Assembly: GCF_015319165.1 (NCBI RefSeq) | Contig: NZ_JADIVZ010000013.1 | Span: 1 to 64,000, forward strand | DNA length: 64,000 nt | Direction of reading: 5' to 3' | Source: Nocardioides acrostichi | Lineage (GTDB): Bacteria; Actinomycetota; Actinomycetes; Propionibacteriales; Nocardioidaceae | Shown here: one piece after another, positions 24,486 to 39,906 of the stretch | How positions within the stretch are numbered: position 1 is the stretch's first letter | Layout of the letters: each line of letters begins with the position of its first letter | Position numbers and translations under genes: made by a program | The notes under the pieces: generated by a model | Told to the model about the DNA's origin: nothing | What the model saw: the letters and a program-made list of their open reading frames with translations, nothing else | Databases searched by the model: none

Positions 24486-25778
24486 GTGCGGACCTACGTG
24501 CTCGACACCAGCGTGCTGCTCGCCGACCCCGCCGCCCTCGGGCGCTTCGCCGAGCACGAGGTGGTGATCCCCGTCGTGGTGATCACCGAGTTGGAGGGCA
24601 AGCGCCACCACCCGGAGCTCGGCTACTTCGCGCGCAGCGCGCTGCGCAGGCTCGATGAGCTGCGCGTGCTCCACGGTCGCCTCGACGACCCGGTCCCGGT
24701 GGGGGAGAGCGGCGGCAGCCTGCGCGTCGAGCTGAACCACACCGACGCCACGTCGCTCCCGTCCGGCTTCCGTCTCGGCGACAACGACACGCGCATCCTC
24801 GCGGTCGCCAAGAACCTCGCCGACGAGGGCTCCGACGTCTGTCTGGTCTCCAAAGACCTGCCGCTGCGGATCAAGGCCAGTGCGGTGGGCCTCGACGCCC
24901 AGGAGTACCGCGGCGAGCGGATCTCCGACTCCGACCCCGGCTACTCGGGGATGGCCGAGCTCGACGTCACGGGCGAGAACCTCGATGCGCTGTACGACGA
25001 CGGGGTGATCGACCTCGACGAGGGGCGCGAGCTGCCCTGCCACCAGGGCCTGGTGCTGCTCTCCGAGCGCGGGACGGCGCTGGGCCGGGTCGGCGCCGAC
25101 AAGCGGGTGCACCTGGTGCGCGGTGACAAGGAGGCGTTCGGCCTGCACGGGCGCTCCGCCGAGCAGCGCATCGCGCTCGAGCACCTGCTCGACCCCGAGA
25201 TCGGCATCGTGTCGCTGGGCGGACGGGCCGGCACGGGCAAGTCGGCGCTCGCGCTGTGCGCCGGTCTCGAGGCGGTCATGGAGCGCCGTCAGCACAAGAG
25301 GGTGGTCGTCTTCCGCCCGCTCTTCGCGGTCGGCGGTCAGGAGCTCGGCTACCTGCCCGGCTCGGAGTCGGAGAAGATGTCGCCCTGGGCGCAGGCCGTC
25401 TTCGACACGCTCGGCGCGATGACCAGCCAAGACGTCATCGACGAGGTGCTCGACCGCGGCATGCTCGAGGTGCTGCCCCTGACTCACATCCGGGGCCGTT
25501 CGCTGCACGACGCGTTCGTCATCGTCGACGAGGCGCAGAGCCTCGAGCGCAACGTGCTGCTCACCGTGCTCTCGCGCATCGGGGCGAACTCCAAGGTGGT
25601 GCTCACCCACGACGTCGCCCAGCGCGACAACCTGCGGGTGGGTCGCCACGACGGCGTGGTGGCGGTCATCGAGAAGCTCAAGGGGCACCCGTTGTTCGCT
25701 CACGTGACCCTCACCCGCTCCGAGCGCTCGCCGATCGCAGCGCTGGTCACGGAGATGCTGGAGAGCGTCAGTGGCTGA
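24486..25778 (+). CDS. phoH2: PIN-PhoH protein (RNA helicase/nuclease PhoH2)
   Basis: An N-terminal PIN nuclease domain (residues 1-130, acidic residues from [11 protein letters not shown] with Asp7 and [11 protein letters not shown]) is joined to a C-terminal PhoH ATPase. The Walker A is [11 protein letters not shown] with Lys252, Walker B is [13 protein letters not shown], and there is a [10 protein letters not shown] segment. In mycobacteria the pair unwinds and cleaves RNA. GTG 24486 has AAGGGA seven bases upstream and places the first PIN strand at the N-terminus. The length, 430 residues, is typical. A strong hairpin follows. Confidence 0.93.
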   Translation: MRTYVLDTSVLLADPAALGRFAEHEVVIPVVVITELEGKRHHPELGYFARSALRRLDELRVLHGRLDDPVPVGESGGSLRVELNHTDATSLPSGFRLGDNDTRILAVAKNLADEGSDVCLVSKDLPLRIKASAVGLDAQEYRGERISDSDPGYSGMAELDVTGENLDALYDDGVIDLDEGRELPCHQGLVLLSERGTALGRVGADKRVHLVRGDKEAFGLHGRSAEQRIALEHLLDPEIGIVSLGGRAGTGKSALALCAGLEAVMERRQHKRVVVFRPLFAVGGQELGYLPGSESEKMSPWAQAVFDTLGAMTSQDVIDEVLDRGMLEVLPLTHIRGRSLHDAFVIVDEAQSLERNVLLTVLSRIGANSKVVLTHDVAQRDNLRVGRHDGVVAVIEKLKGHPLFAHVTLTRSERSPIAALVTEMLESVSG

Positions 25779-25810
25779 GTGATCCCGGGTTCCGGGCGCG
25801 AGCTCCCGTG

Positions 25811-25844
25811 ACGTCCGGCACCGCGGTCTCCCGGTGCCGGACGT
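25811..25844 (+). terminator. Perfect 13-bp hairpin after phoH2
   Basis: ACGTCCGGCACCG and CGGTGCCGGACGT pair perfectly around an eight-base loop, 33 bases after the phoH2 stop. No T tract follows, as is usual for actinobacterial terminators. Confidence 0.7.
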
Positions 25845-26028
25845 GACGCGTGGGTCCGGTGTGACGAATGTTTCTGAGTTGTCCACAGATTTGACGAGAA
25901 ACGCTTGCCACGAGTTTGCGCCGAGCAGATCGGTCGGGCAGGGTGGCTCGAGATCATTTCGTGACCTTCGGGGGGAACCCTGGCCGGGTCGCGGCCGAAA
26001 ACTGACCCCGACCCCTCTGGTTATCTCT

Positions 26029-26724
26029 GTGTCCAAGCACAAGAAGTACGTCCCCAAGCACGCGGGCGCCAAGCGTCCGCTCGTGCCCGAGGCGTCGCGC
26101 ACCGCCGCTCGCACGGGCGTGGTGGTCTCGGCGTTCGCCGTCGGCGCCACCGGCGTCGCGGTCTCGGGTGGACTCGCGGGTTCCTCGGCCTCGGCGGGCG
26201 CAGACCTGGTGTCCAGTGCGCCGTCCATCACGCCGCTGGCGGCCCAGGTCAGCGACAACGGCACCCCGAAGGTCGACTCGGCGCAGGTGCGTGCGCTTCG
26301 GGCCAACCGCGGGGAGGTCGTCTCGCGCAGTGCCGACCGGCGCGCCGACACCGACCCCGCCAAGGCGGCCGCGCTCTCCCAGCAGGAGGGGCCGGCGATC
26401 ACCCGCAGCGAGGACGTCTCCCAGATGGACCCCCGCTCGATCGCCCGTTCGCTGCTCGGCGAGTTCGGCTTCTCCTCCGACCAGTTCGGCTGCCTGGATC
26501 TGCTGTGGAACAAGGAGTCCGGCTGGCGGGTCGACGCCGACAACCCGTCTTCCAGCGCGTACGGCATCCCGCAGGCCCTGCCCGGCTCGAAGATGTCCTC
26601 GGCCGGCAGCGACTGGGCCACCAACCCCGCGACCCAGATCCGCTGGGGCCTCGGCTACATCGCCGACCGCTACGGCAGCCCCTGTGGTGCGTGGTCGCAC
26701 TCGCAGTCCTACAACTGGTACTGA
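26029..26724 (+). CDS. Secreted transglycosylase-like protein
   Basis: The N-terminus is basic (SKHKKYVPKHAGAKRP), followed by a hydrophobic segment near residues 28-58 that should act as a long signal or membrane anchor. A Ser/Ala/Asp-rich spacer follows, then a C-terminal domain from residue 145. That domain has FGCLDLLWNKESGWRVDADN (catalytic Glu candidate in NKESGW), SSAYGIPQALPGSKM and WGLGYIADRYGSPCGAW. This is the lysozyme-like SLT/transglycosylase fold seen in actinobacterial wall hydrolases. GTG 26029 is assumed. The 250-base leader holds the phoH2 hairpin and a DnaA-box match at 25879. Confidence 0.82.
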   Translation: MSKHKKYVPKHAGAKRPLVPEASRTAARTGVVVSAFAVGATGVAVSGGLAGSSASAGADLVSSAPSITPLAAQVSDNGTPKVDSAQVRALRANRGEVVSRSADRRADTDPAKAAALSQQEGPAITRSEDVSQMDPRSIARSLLGEFGFSSDQFGCLDLLWNKESGWRVDADNPSSSAYGIPQALPGSKMSSAGSDWATNPATQIRWGLGYIADRYGSPCGAWSHSQSYNWY

Positions 26725-26746
26725 GTCTCCGCGCAGACCAGACAGC

Positions 26747-26779
26747 AGGCCCCGGCCCCCTCGCGGGTGGCCGGGGCCT
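26747..26779 (+). terminator. Terminator after the transglycosylase gene
   Basis: AGGCCCCGGCC and GGCCGGGGCCT form a perfect 11-bp G/C stem with an 11-base loop, 22 bases after the stop codon, followed by CTCGCATT. Confidence 0.85.
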
Positions 26780-26903
26780 CTCGCATTCCGAGCCCCCGGG
26801 GCCTTCAGCGTCGGGCGGCGGGTACTCCGGCCGGAAGGCCACCTGGCGCCGCAACGCCGTCTAGGGACGCCGGGCCCTCGCAGTCGTCGCGGTGCACGTA
26901 CTT

Positions 26904-27041
26904 GCCGCCGCGCTGGTCACCGGGGAGGCTGTTCATGATCCCGGCGCGATTGGGTGAGGCGAAGAGACCCATGCCCAGCCCGTTGCGCAGGAGCATGAAG
27001 ACGCCGGCCCAGAGGGGAGTCTCGGCGAAGCCGTAGCCGCT
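26904..27041 (-). pseudogene. Relic of an MFS drug-efflux transporter
   Basis: The minus strand next to the fumarase stop encodes GYGFAETPLWAGVFMLL directly joined to RNGLGMGLFASPNRAGIM and NSLPGDQRG. Both segments are recognisable from EmrB/QacA-type 14-helix transporters, where they are separated by roughly 60 residues, so an internal deletion fused them. No start codon or remaining helices exist, and the frame runs on into unrelated sequence to 26805. It is a dead gene remnant, with its upstream part lost at the fumC boundary. Confidence 0.6.
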
Positions 27042-28444
27042 CAGGGGTGGGTCATCGACTCCACGTCGAGGGCGGCGTCCAGCTGCTCCTCGGTCAGGTC
27101 GCCGCGCTCCACGTAGCCCATCTCGATGACCTGCTCGCGGATCGTGCGGCCCTCTTTCAGAGCCGCCTTGGCGACCCGTGCGGCCTCCTCGTAGCCGAGG
27201 TGCTTGTTCAGCGGGGTGACCACGGACGGTGAGGACTCGGCGTAGATGCGCATACGCTCGGCGTCGGCGGTGATGCCGTCGACGGTGCGCTGCGCCAGCA
27301 CGCGCGTCGACGCCGCGAGGAGCCGCACGGACTCCAGCACGTTGCGGGCGATGACCGGCATGGCCACGTTGAGCTCGAAGGCCCCCGAGGCCCCGGCCAC
27401 GGTGACGCACGCGTCGTTGCCGATCACCTGCGCGCACACCATGAGGGTGGCCTCGGGCAGCACCGGGTTGACCTTGCCCGGCATGATGCTCGAGCCGGGC
27501 TGGAGGTCGGGCAGGTGGATCTCGGCCAGACCCGTGGTGGGGCCCGAAGACATCCAGCGCAGGTCGTTGCAGATCTTGGTGAGGCCGACCGCGATGGTCT
27601 TGAGCACGCCGGAGAGCTCGACGAGGGAGTCGCGGGTGCCTTGGGCCTCGAAGTGGTTGCGGGCCTCGGTGAACGGCTCGCCCGTGCGCGCGCCGAGCGC
27701 CTCGATCACCTTCTGGGGGAAGCCGGCCGGAGTGTTGATGCCGGTGCCCACCGCGGTGCCGCCCAGCGGCAGTTCACGCACGCGCGGCAGCGCCGAGGTC
27801 AACCGCTCGACGGCGTAGCGCACGGTGGCGGCGTAGCCGGAGAACTCCTGCCCGAGCATCACCGGGGTGGCGTCCATGAGGTGGGTGCGGCCCGACTTCA
27901 CCAGGCCGGCGAACTCCTCGGCCTTGGACTCCAGCGACGTGGCCAGCACGTCGAGGGCCGGCATCAGGTCGCCCGTGACGGCCAGCGTGGCCGCGACGTG
28001 GATCGCGGTCGGGAAGGTGTCGTTGCTCGACTGGCTGGCGTTGACGTGGTCGTTCGGGTGCACCTCGACCCCGGCCCGCGCCGCGAGAGAGGCGATGACC
28101 TCGTTGGCGTTCATGTTCGACGACGTGCCCGAGCCCGTCTGGAACACGTCGATCGGGAACGCGTCGTCGTGCTGGCCCTCGGCCACCGCCGACGCCGCCT
28201 GCTCGACGGCGGCCGAACGGTCGGCGTCCAGCACCTCGAGCGCGCCGTTGGCGCGGGCTGCAGCGGCCTTCACGTGACCGATGGCGTGGATGAGGGCCGG
28301 CTCGATGGGCGTGCCGCTGATGGGGAAGTTCTCGACTGCGCGCTGGGTCTGTGCCCGCCACAGCGCGTCACGCGGAACCTGCACCTCGCCCATGGAGTCG
28401 TGCTCGGTGCGGAAATCACCCTGTTCGCCGGTCGCATCACTCAC
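27041..28444 (-). CDS. fumC: Class II fumarate hydratase
   Basis: An iron-independent fumarase that interconverts fumarate and malate in the TCA cycle. The superfamily signature [11 protein letters not shown] is complete. [14 protein letters not shown], the [14 protein letters not shown] active-site loop and [12 protein letters not shown] are also present. The length of 467 residues is standard. The close paralogue aspartate ammonia-lyase is less likely from the overall sequence. GTG start at 28444. A second, unrelated fumarase lies 1.8 kb away. Confidence 0.93.
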   Translation of the reverse strand: MSDATGEQGDFRTEHDSMGEVQVPRDALWRAQTQRAVENFPISGTPIEPALIHAIGHVKAAAARANGALEVLDADRSAAVEQAASAVAEGQHDDAFPIDVFQTGSGTSSNMNANEVIASLAARAGVEVHPNDHVNASQSSNDTFPTAIHVAATLAVTGDLMPALDVLATSLESKAEEFAGLVKSGRTHLMDATPVMLGQEFSGYAATVRYAVERLTSALPRVRELPLGGTAVGTGINTPAGFPQKVIEALGARTGEPFTEARNHFEAQGTRDSLVELSGVLKTIAVGLTKICNDLRWMSSGPTTGLAEIHLPDLQPGSSIMPGKVNPVLPEATLMVCAQVIGNDACVTVAGASGAFELNVAMPVIARNVLESVRLLAASTRVLAQRTVDGITADAERMRIYAESSPSVVTPLNKHLGYEEAARVAKAALKEGRTIREQVIEMGYVERGDLTEEQLDAALDVESMTHP

Positions 28445-28534
28445 GCCCTCGAACCTAGCGCGAGCCTCTCAGGCTGACCGCTCGCAAGGTCTCGGCTGAC
28501 CCCTCGCGAGGTTCCCATCGACTGTGGTGAGTTC

Positions 28535-29230
28535 TCAGCGCGAGCCGGCATAGAGCCAGTACGTCACCTCGCGGCCCTGGAGCTGCACCGCGAGGGGGAC
28601 GCCGGATGCGTTGCCGAAGACGCCGCTCAGCGAGTCCTGGAGGTCGGGAGAGGCGGCGGAGGACCACACGACGATCGCACCGCCCGGCCGCAGCACTCGA
28701 CGTACGGTGTGCAGGAACGGCTCGTGGTACAAGGTGGCGTTCTCGTCGTGCACGAGGTGGCCGGGACCGTTGTCGACGTCGAGCAGCACGAGATCGAATC
28801 GGGCGTCGCCGGCCTCGGCGAGGGCGACCGCGATGTCGGCCTCGATGACTCGCACCCGTTTGTCGGCCAACGCGACCGGACCGTGCGGCACGGTGCCGTC
28901 GCGCATCCAGCCCACCAGCGCGGGCTCGACCTCCACGACCGCCACCTCCTCGACCCGGGCGTCGGCCAGCACCTCGCGCAGCGTGAAGCCGAGCCCCAGC
29001 CCGGCCACCAGCACCCGGCTGGGCGCGGCGACGAGCCGCAGCGCCTCGGTGGCGAGTGCCTGCTCGGTGCCGACCTCGCGGGTGTCCATCACGAAGACCC
29101 CGTTGGCCCGCAGCTCGAGCACGACCGGACCGTCGGCGTCCCGGCGTCGGCGCAGCACCAGCTCGCCGCGTTCGGACTCGGCGCGTGCGATCTCGACGGG
29201 GGCGTCGGAATCCGCCTCGAGGGGTCTCAT
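28535..29230 (-). CDS. Spermidine synthase-like SAM-dependent protein
   Basis: A Rossmann-fold aminopropyl/methyltransferase-like protein. It has the nucleotide-binding VLVAGLGLGFTLRE, the acidic strand VAVVEVEPALVGW and the LVLLDVDNGPGHL loop where spermidine synthases carry the catalytic Asp. It lacks the N-terminal beta-barrel arrangement of true SpeE, so the product is uncertain. At 231 residues, similar genes are common in actinobacteria without polyamine context. ATG 29230 follows GAGGA. It sits upstream of fumC on the same strand and may be co-transcribed. Two near-identical 17-base direct repeats (CTGACCSCTCGCRAGGT) lie in the 90-base gap. Confidence 0.72.
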   Translation of the reverse strand: MRPLEADSDAPVEIARAESERGELVLRRRRDADGPVVLELRANGVFVMDTREVGTEQALATEALRLVAAPSRVLVAGLGLGFTLREVLADARVEEVAVVEVEPALVGWMRDGTVPHGPVALADKRVRVIEADIAVALAEAGDARFDLVLLDVDNGPGHLVHDENATLYHEPFLHTVRRVLRPGGAIVVWSSAASPDLQDSLSGVFGNASGVPLAVQLQGREVTYWLYAGSR

Positions 29231-29264
29231 CGCTTCATCCTCGCGCACCCGTAGGCTCCCGCCC

Positions 29265-29840
29265 ATGTCCCAGTGGCTCGAGCAGCTCAGTACCCTCCAG
29301 GTGCTCGGTCTCGTGGCCGGGGTCCTCCTCGGCGGCTCGGTGCTCGCCGCCCTGCTCGGCGCCGTCTTGGTGCGACTCGGGATGAAGCGGCCGTGGGTGC
29401 TGCAAAGGGCCAGCCGTCTCGCCTATCGGGTGCTCGAGCTGGTCAAGCGCCCGCTCACGATCGTGGTGCTCGACGAGGTGGCCGCGGTGATGCGCACCGG
29501 GCGCTACACCCAGAACATCTCCGATGCCCTGCTGGAGAACCACGACGAGCTGAAGGCCCTGGTGGCCGAGAAGGTCGCCGCCGACCCCAACGCTCGACTG
29601 GTGAGGAAGGTGCCGGGCTACGACACGGTCGTCTCCGAGGTCACCGAGACCGTGCTGCGGGTGGTGGTCGACATGCTCAGTGACCCGCGCATGGACGAGC
29701 TGGTTGCCGACCTGCTGCGCAACAACCTCGATCAGATCACCGACGCGGTGCGCAAGCGGGACCACGAGGCGCTCGGGGAGCCCGCCCCGCCCGACCCCGT
29801 GCCCGCCGATGCGCCGGTCGATCGCGCCCGACGAGAGTGA
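29265..29840 (+). CDS. Single-pass membrane protein of unknown function
   Basis: An N-terminal membrane helix (LGLVAGVLLGGSVLAALLGA, about residues 13-32) is followed by a basic linker and an alpha-helical soluble region with many charged residues (MRTGRYTQNISDALLENHDEL; VTETVLRVVVDMLSDPRM). The C-terminal 25 residues are Pro/Asp/Ala-rich. I recognise no family. It is divergent from the spermidine synthase-like gene, with 34 bases between starts. Confidence 0.6.
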   Translation: MSQWLEQLSTLQVLGLVAGVLLGGSVLAALLGAVLVRLGMKRPWVLQRASRLAYRVLELVKRPLTIVVLDEVAAVMRTGRYTQNISDALLENHDELKALVAEKVAADPNARLVRKVPGYDTVVSEVTETVLRVVVDMLSDPRMDELVADLLRNNLDQITDAVRKRDHEALGEPAPPDPVPADAPVDRARRE

Positions 29841-29918
29841 CGTCGCGGGCCCGCCGCGCGGCGAAGGGCCCTCCTTGCGGATGAAGGCACGAGGCGAGGG
29901 CTGGCTACCGTCGTGGAC

Positions 29919-30173
29919 ATGAGTGCACACGCGGACGAGAGTGACGACCAGGCCACGGACCAGCAGAGGCGCCAGTCTCAGGGCCAGTCCCAGGGCCAGT
30001 CCCAGGGCCAGTCCGAGGGCCAGGTCTCCGAGGTGGGTGCCCTGGACCCGGACGAGGCCGACACCCCCATCAGCGACAGCCAGTCGGTCGCGGGTCAGCC
30101 CGACGGCGAGTCCGGCAAGACCGACGAAGGCCCCACGGGCCCCAACAGCCGGGCGGGCTCGAACCGCAACTGA
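29919..30173 (+). CDS. Small acidic repeat protein
   Basis: An 84-residue, highly polar, low-complexity protein (Gln, Ser, Gly, Asp, Glu) predicted to be disordered. Residues 19-34 are four SQGQ-type repeats encoded by a 12-bp tandem repeat. ATG 29919 has no strong ribosome binding site, but a TACCGT -10-like element lies close upstream, so the mRNA may be leaderless. There are no membrane segments. Function unknown. Confidence 0.5.
   Translation: MSAHADESDDQATDQQRRQSQGQSQGQSQGQSEGQVSEVGALDPDEADTPISDSQSVAGQPDGESGKTDEGPTGPNSRAGSNRN
29973..30020. repeat. 12-bp coding tandem repeat, four copies
   Basis: CAGTCTCAGGGC, two copies of CAGTCCCAGGGC and CAGTCCGAGGGC lie head to tail, encoding SQGQ-type tetrapeptides. 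The unit is a multiple of three, so copy-number change would keep the frame. Confidence 0.9.
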
Positions 30174-30206
30174 CGGCGCTGCCGCGCGGACGCGTGTCCT
30201 CCTGCG

Positions 30207-31925
<1,719 letters not shown>

Positions 31926-31949
31926 GAGGTCTCAGTATGCCGCCGGCAC

Positions 31950-31977
31950 TTGAGTCTCCGGGCCGGGGGAGTAGCGT
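31950..31977 (+). promoter_or_regulatory. Promoter of the thiamin operon
   Basis: TTGAGT (31950-31955) and TAGCGT (31972-31977), with a 16-base spacer, fit a sigma-70-type promoter. Transcription would start near 31984, just before the TPP riboswitch. Confidence 0.55.
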
Positions 31978-31990
31978 GGCCGACGTCCAC

Positions 31991-32078
31991 CACGGGAGCT
32001 CGCGGCAGCGGGCTGAGAGGGAGCTGGGGCCGCTCCGACCGTCGAACCTGATCCGGGTAAAGCCGGCGAAGGGAGCGG
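31991..32078 (+). ncRNA. TPP riboswitch (THI element)
   Basis: The conserved pieces are in order: the GGGAGC start helix, GGGCTGAGAGGGAG (J3-2 region), then TCGAACCTGATCCGGGTAA and AGCCGGCGAAGGGAG. It sits directly upstream of thiE, and the GGGGAG ribosome binding site (32077-32082) follows it within a few bases. TPP binding therefore probably hides the ribosome binding site and blocks translation, which is the usual mode in actinobacteria. Confidence 0.95.
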
Positions 32079-32086
32079 GGAGCGCC

Positions 32087-32731
32087 ATGCCGCTTCGCAG
32101 CACCGAGCACACCACCCAGCACATCACCGAGCACACCTCCGACCTGCCCAGACTGTTCTGCCTGCTGGGCCCGGACGACGACCTCCGGCTCCTGCCCGGG
32201 CTCGTCGCCGCCGGGGTGCGGGGCTTCCAGGTGCGCGACAAGACCGGTACCGACGCGGCCGCGCTCGCGCTGGTGGCCGCCGTGCTCGACGCCGTGCGGC
32301 CCGCCGGCGGCGTGGTCGTGGTCGACGACCGGGTCGACGTGGCGCTGGCCGCCGGGGCCGACGGCGTGCACCTGGGCGCCGACGACCTACCGGTGGCGGC
32401 GGCCCGTCGGATCGCCCCGGACCTGCTCGTCGGCGCCACCTGCCGCGATGCCGCGGCGGTGGGCCGGGCCCGGGAGGCCGGGGCCGACTACGCGGGTTTC
32501 GGGCCGCTGTTCGCCACGACGACCAAGACCGGTCTGCCCGCCCCCCTCGGTTGCGCCGCACTGCACGCGGCCACCGGCGCGCTCCCTCTGCTCGGCATCG
32601 GCGGGCTCGACGGCGGCCGGGCCGCCGAGGCGCGGGCCGCGGGGGCGCACGGGGTGGCCGTGGCGGGTGCGATCTGGCGACATCGAGATCCCCTCGCCTC
32701 TGCCCGGGAGCTGCTCGACGCGGTCGCCTGA
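32087..32731 (+). CDS. thiE: Thiamin-phosphate synthase
   Basis: Joins the pyrimidine and thiazole moieties to make thiamin phosphate. The TIM-barrel motifs are present: FQVRDKTGTD for diphosphate, VVDDRVDVALAAGADGVHLG, and DYAGFGPLFATTTKTG with LLGIGGL. An N-terminal 20-residue His/Thr-rich extension (STEHTTQHITEHTSD) is unusual. ATG 32087 follows a GGGGAG that adjoins the riboswitch. The start of thiO overlaps its stop by one base. Confidence 0.92.
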   Translation: MPLRSTEHTTQHITEHTSDLPRLFCLLGPDDDLRLLPGLVAAGVRGFQVRDKTGTDAAALALVAAVLDAVRPAGGVVVVDDRVDVALAAGADGVHLGADDLPVAAARRIAPDLLVGATCRDAAAVGRAREAGADYAGFGPLFATTTKTGLPAPLGCAALHAATGALPLLGIGGLDGGRAAEARAAGAHGVAVAGAIWRHRDPLASARELLDAVA

Positions 32732-33731
32732 TGCGGGTGCTCGTGCGCGGAGCCGGTGTCATCGGTCTCGCGGTCGCCGAGGAGCTCATGTGTCGCGGCC
32801 ACGAGGTCCGGGTCGTCGACCCACAGCCCGGCTCGGGTGCGTCGCGGGTCGCCGCCGGCATGCTCGCGCCGGCGGCCGAGGCGCAGCACACCTCACCGGA
32901 GATCTGGTCCCTCGGCGAGGAGTCGCTGAGGCTGTGGCCGGCGTTCGCCGAACGCCTCGGCGTGCGCCTGCACCGCACCGGCACGCTGCTGGTCGGCCGC
33001 GACGCCGGCGACCTGCAGGCGGTGCGTCGTCAGGCCGAGCTCGCGCAGGCGGCCGGGGCCCGGGTCGAGCACCTCGACCGGAGGGCCCTGATGAGCGCCG
33101 AGCCGTCGCTGTCGGACCGCGTGGTGGGCGGCGTCCGCCTACCCGACGACCACTCCGTCGACCCGCGCGCCGTGCTCGCCGCGCTGCTGGCCCGCCTGCC
33201 GGTGGCCCCTGAGGCGTCGGACCCCTTCGAGGCCGAGGTGACGGTGCTCGCCACGGGGGCGCGGCTGCCCTCGCCGTACGCACACCTCGTGCGCCCGGTG
33301 CGCGGCGAGATCCTGCGGCTGCGCACCGACGACCCGCCTCGGGCCACCGTGCGTGGCTGGGCGCACGGCGAACCGGTGTACCTCGTGCCACGGCCGGGCG
33401 GCGAAGTCGTCGTCGGCGCCACCAGCGAGGAGCACGACGGCCGGCCCGTGGTCACCGCGGGGGGTGTGCGCCGGCTCCTCGAGGCCGCCGTCGCCCTGGT
33501 GCCCGGGCTCGATCGGGCCGCGTTGGTCGAGAGTGCCGTCGGCGACCGGCCGAGCACGCCCCACGGGCTGCCTCTGATCGGCCCCACCCGCGACCCCGGC
33601 GTGCTGCTCGCCGCCGGCCACCACCGCCACGGCGTGCTGCTCGCACCGCTCACCGCACGGCTGGTGGCCGACCACCTCGAGACCGGCGCCGTGCACCCGC
33701 TCACCGACCCTCGAGACCACCTGGAGGCCCC

Positions 33732-33744
<13 letters not shown>
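32731..33744 (+). CDS. thiO: Glycine oxidase ThiO
   Basis: An FAD-dependent oxidase that converts glycine to the iminoacetate used by ThiG for the thiazole ring. The dinucleotide-binding motif GAGVIGLAVAEEL is at residues 7-19, and SRVAAGMLAPAAEA follows as in ThiO/DadA enzymes. The C-terminal GHHRHGVLLAP closes the FAD site. It is 337 residues long. Its end overlaps thiS by 13 bases. Confidence 0.9.
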
Positions 33745-37680
<3,936 letters not shown>

Positions 37681-37696
37681 CCGGCGCCGCGGCTAG

Positions 37697-37712
37697 GGTG
37701 ACCTGCGTCACT
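37697..37712. promoter_or_regulatory. CRP-like site upstream of the MsiK-like gene
   Basis: GGTGACCTGCGTCACT contains GTGA-N6-TCAC, the core of the CRP/FNR-type consensus (TGTGA-N6-TCACA), with perfect inner arms GTGAC/GTCAC. It lies 54 bases before the ATPase start, a position suited to an activator. No crp gene is in the window. Confidence 0.5.
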
Positions 37713-37765
37713 TCACAACGGATCGTCCGGCACGTACCTGCCGGTGAAGGAGCAAAGGAAAACTC

Positions 37766-38848
<1,083 letters not shown>

Positions 38849-38864
38849 TCGGCTTTCGCGAGAC

Positions 38865-38902
38865 GCGTCGCCGACCCGGCTCTCAGGCCCGGTCGGCGAC
38901 GC
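38865..38902. terminator. Bidirectional hairpin between convergent genes
   Basis: GCGTCGCCGACC (38865-38876) pairs perfectly with GGTCGGCGACGC (38891-38902). It starts 17 bases after the MsiK-like stop and its far arm lies in the last codons of the convergent hydrolase gene, so it can end both transcripts. Confidence 0.75.
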
Positions 38903-39809
38903 GGCGGATCGCGCCGGCGAATACGGGGTGCAGCGGCTCGGGCAGGTCGTGCCCCATGCCCTGGAGCAGCACGAGTTCGGCGTCCGGGACGGCGGCCGCG
39001 GTGGCGCGTCCGCCCGAGACGTGCACGAGCTTGTCGGCCAGGCCGTGCACGACGAGCGTCGGAACCTCGACTCCACCGAGGCCGACCGTGCGGTCGGGCT
39101 GGGTGAGGATCGCGAGCATCTGACGCAGCGTGCCGCTGTTGACGAGCCCGTGGTCCCACGTCTCGCGGGCCCGCGCGCGCAGCGCGTCGGCGGTGGCCGG
39201 ATAGGCCGGGGATCCCAGTCGACCCCACGTCTCGACACTGCGCTCGGCGTAGGTCTCGCGGTCGGGTGCGGCCCCACCGAGCAGCGTGGGTAGCAGCGAC
39301 GGGTGCTGCCAGCCGACACCGCGGCGCCCGGTGGTCGAGGAGATCGAGGTGAGAGAGCGCACCCGCGTCGGCTCGGCGAGAGCCATCGACTGCACGATCA
39401 TGCCGCCCATCGAGACGCCGGCCAGGTGCGCGGAGTCGATCTCGAGGTGGTCGAGCAGCCCGAAGCCGTCGGCCGCCATGTCGACCAGCGTGTACGGCGT
39501 CCTGACGGGCAGGCCGAGGAACGCCTGCACGACCGAGCCGCGGCCGACCCGGCCGCGCATCCTGGTGCTGCGCCCGGCGTCGCGGTTGTCGTAGCGGATC
39601 ACGTGGAAGCCCATCGAGGCCAGCAGCCGACAGAGGCTCTCCGGCCACCACGTGAGCGGGCCGCCGAGGCCCATCACCAGGAGCAGCGGCTCGTCGTCGG
39701 GGTCACCGAAGGTCTGGTAGCACAGCTCGACGTCGTTGCCGACCGGCGCCCGGAGCAGCCCGGAGGCCTCGCACTCGCCGGGGGATGAGCGGTCTGCCGT
39801 CGTAGACAT
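38883..39809 (-). CDS. Alpha/beta hydrolase
   Basis: The serine hydrolase fold: oxyanion-hole HG-like segment LVMGLGGPLTWW, RYDNRDAGRS, nucleophile elbow GVSMGGMIVQ, acid in VVHGLADKLVHV, and catalytic His in LLQGMGHDLP. With about 308 residues it resembles esterases of the TAP/proline-iminopeptidase-like clade. The substrate is unknown. ATG 39809 lies two bases from a plus-strand ATG of the divergent lipase gene, though that gene more likely starts at 39907. Confidence 0.85.
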   Translation of the reverse strand: MSTTADRSSPGECEASGLLRAPVGNDVELCYQTFGDPDDEPLLLVMGLGGPLTWWPESLCRLLASMGFHVIRYDNRDAGRSTRMRGRVGRGSVVQAFLGLPVRTPYTLVDMAADGFGLLDHLEIDSAHLAGVSMGGMIVQSMALAEPTRVRSLTSISSTTGRRGVGWQHPSLLPTLLGGAAPDRETYAERSVETWGRLGSPAYPATADALRARARETWDHGLVNSGTLRQMLAILTQPDRTVGLGGVEVPTLVVHGLADKLVHVSGGRATAAAVPDAELVLLQGMGHDLPEPLHPVFAGAIRRVADRA

Positions 39810-39906
39810 GACCACAGTCAACCTCACGAGAAATGTCCGTAGCGGTTCGGTCTCGATTGTGTGTTTCGCCTCACGGGGTGTGAAACATCGTCGTAATGTG
39901 CCGGGT

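Noticed and set aside
25845-26028. c-di-AMP (ydaO-type) riboswitch before the wall hydrolase gene
   Set aside because: Such genes often have one, and CGGGGGGAACCC is present, but the required GGGTGAA and later conserved segments do not follow in order.
24345-26624. 759-codon minus-strand ORF
   Set aside because: It lies opposite phoH2 and the wall hydrolase, both with recognisable domains. It has no domain of its own.
29300-29840. Extended 409-codon ORF starting at 28611
   Set aside because: The first 218 codons are antisense to the spermidine synthase-like gene. The real protein begins at ATG 29265.
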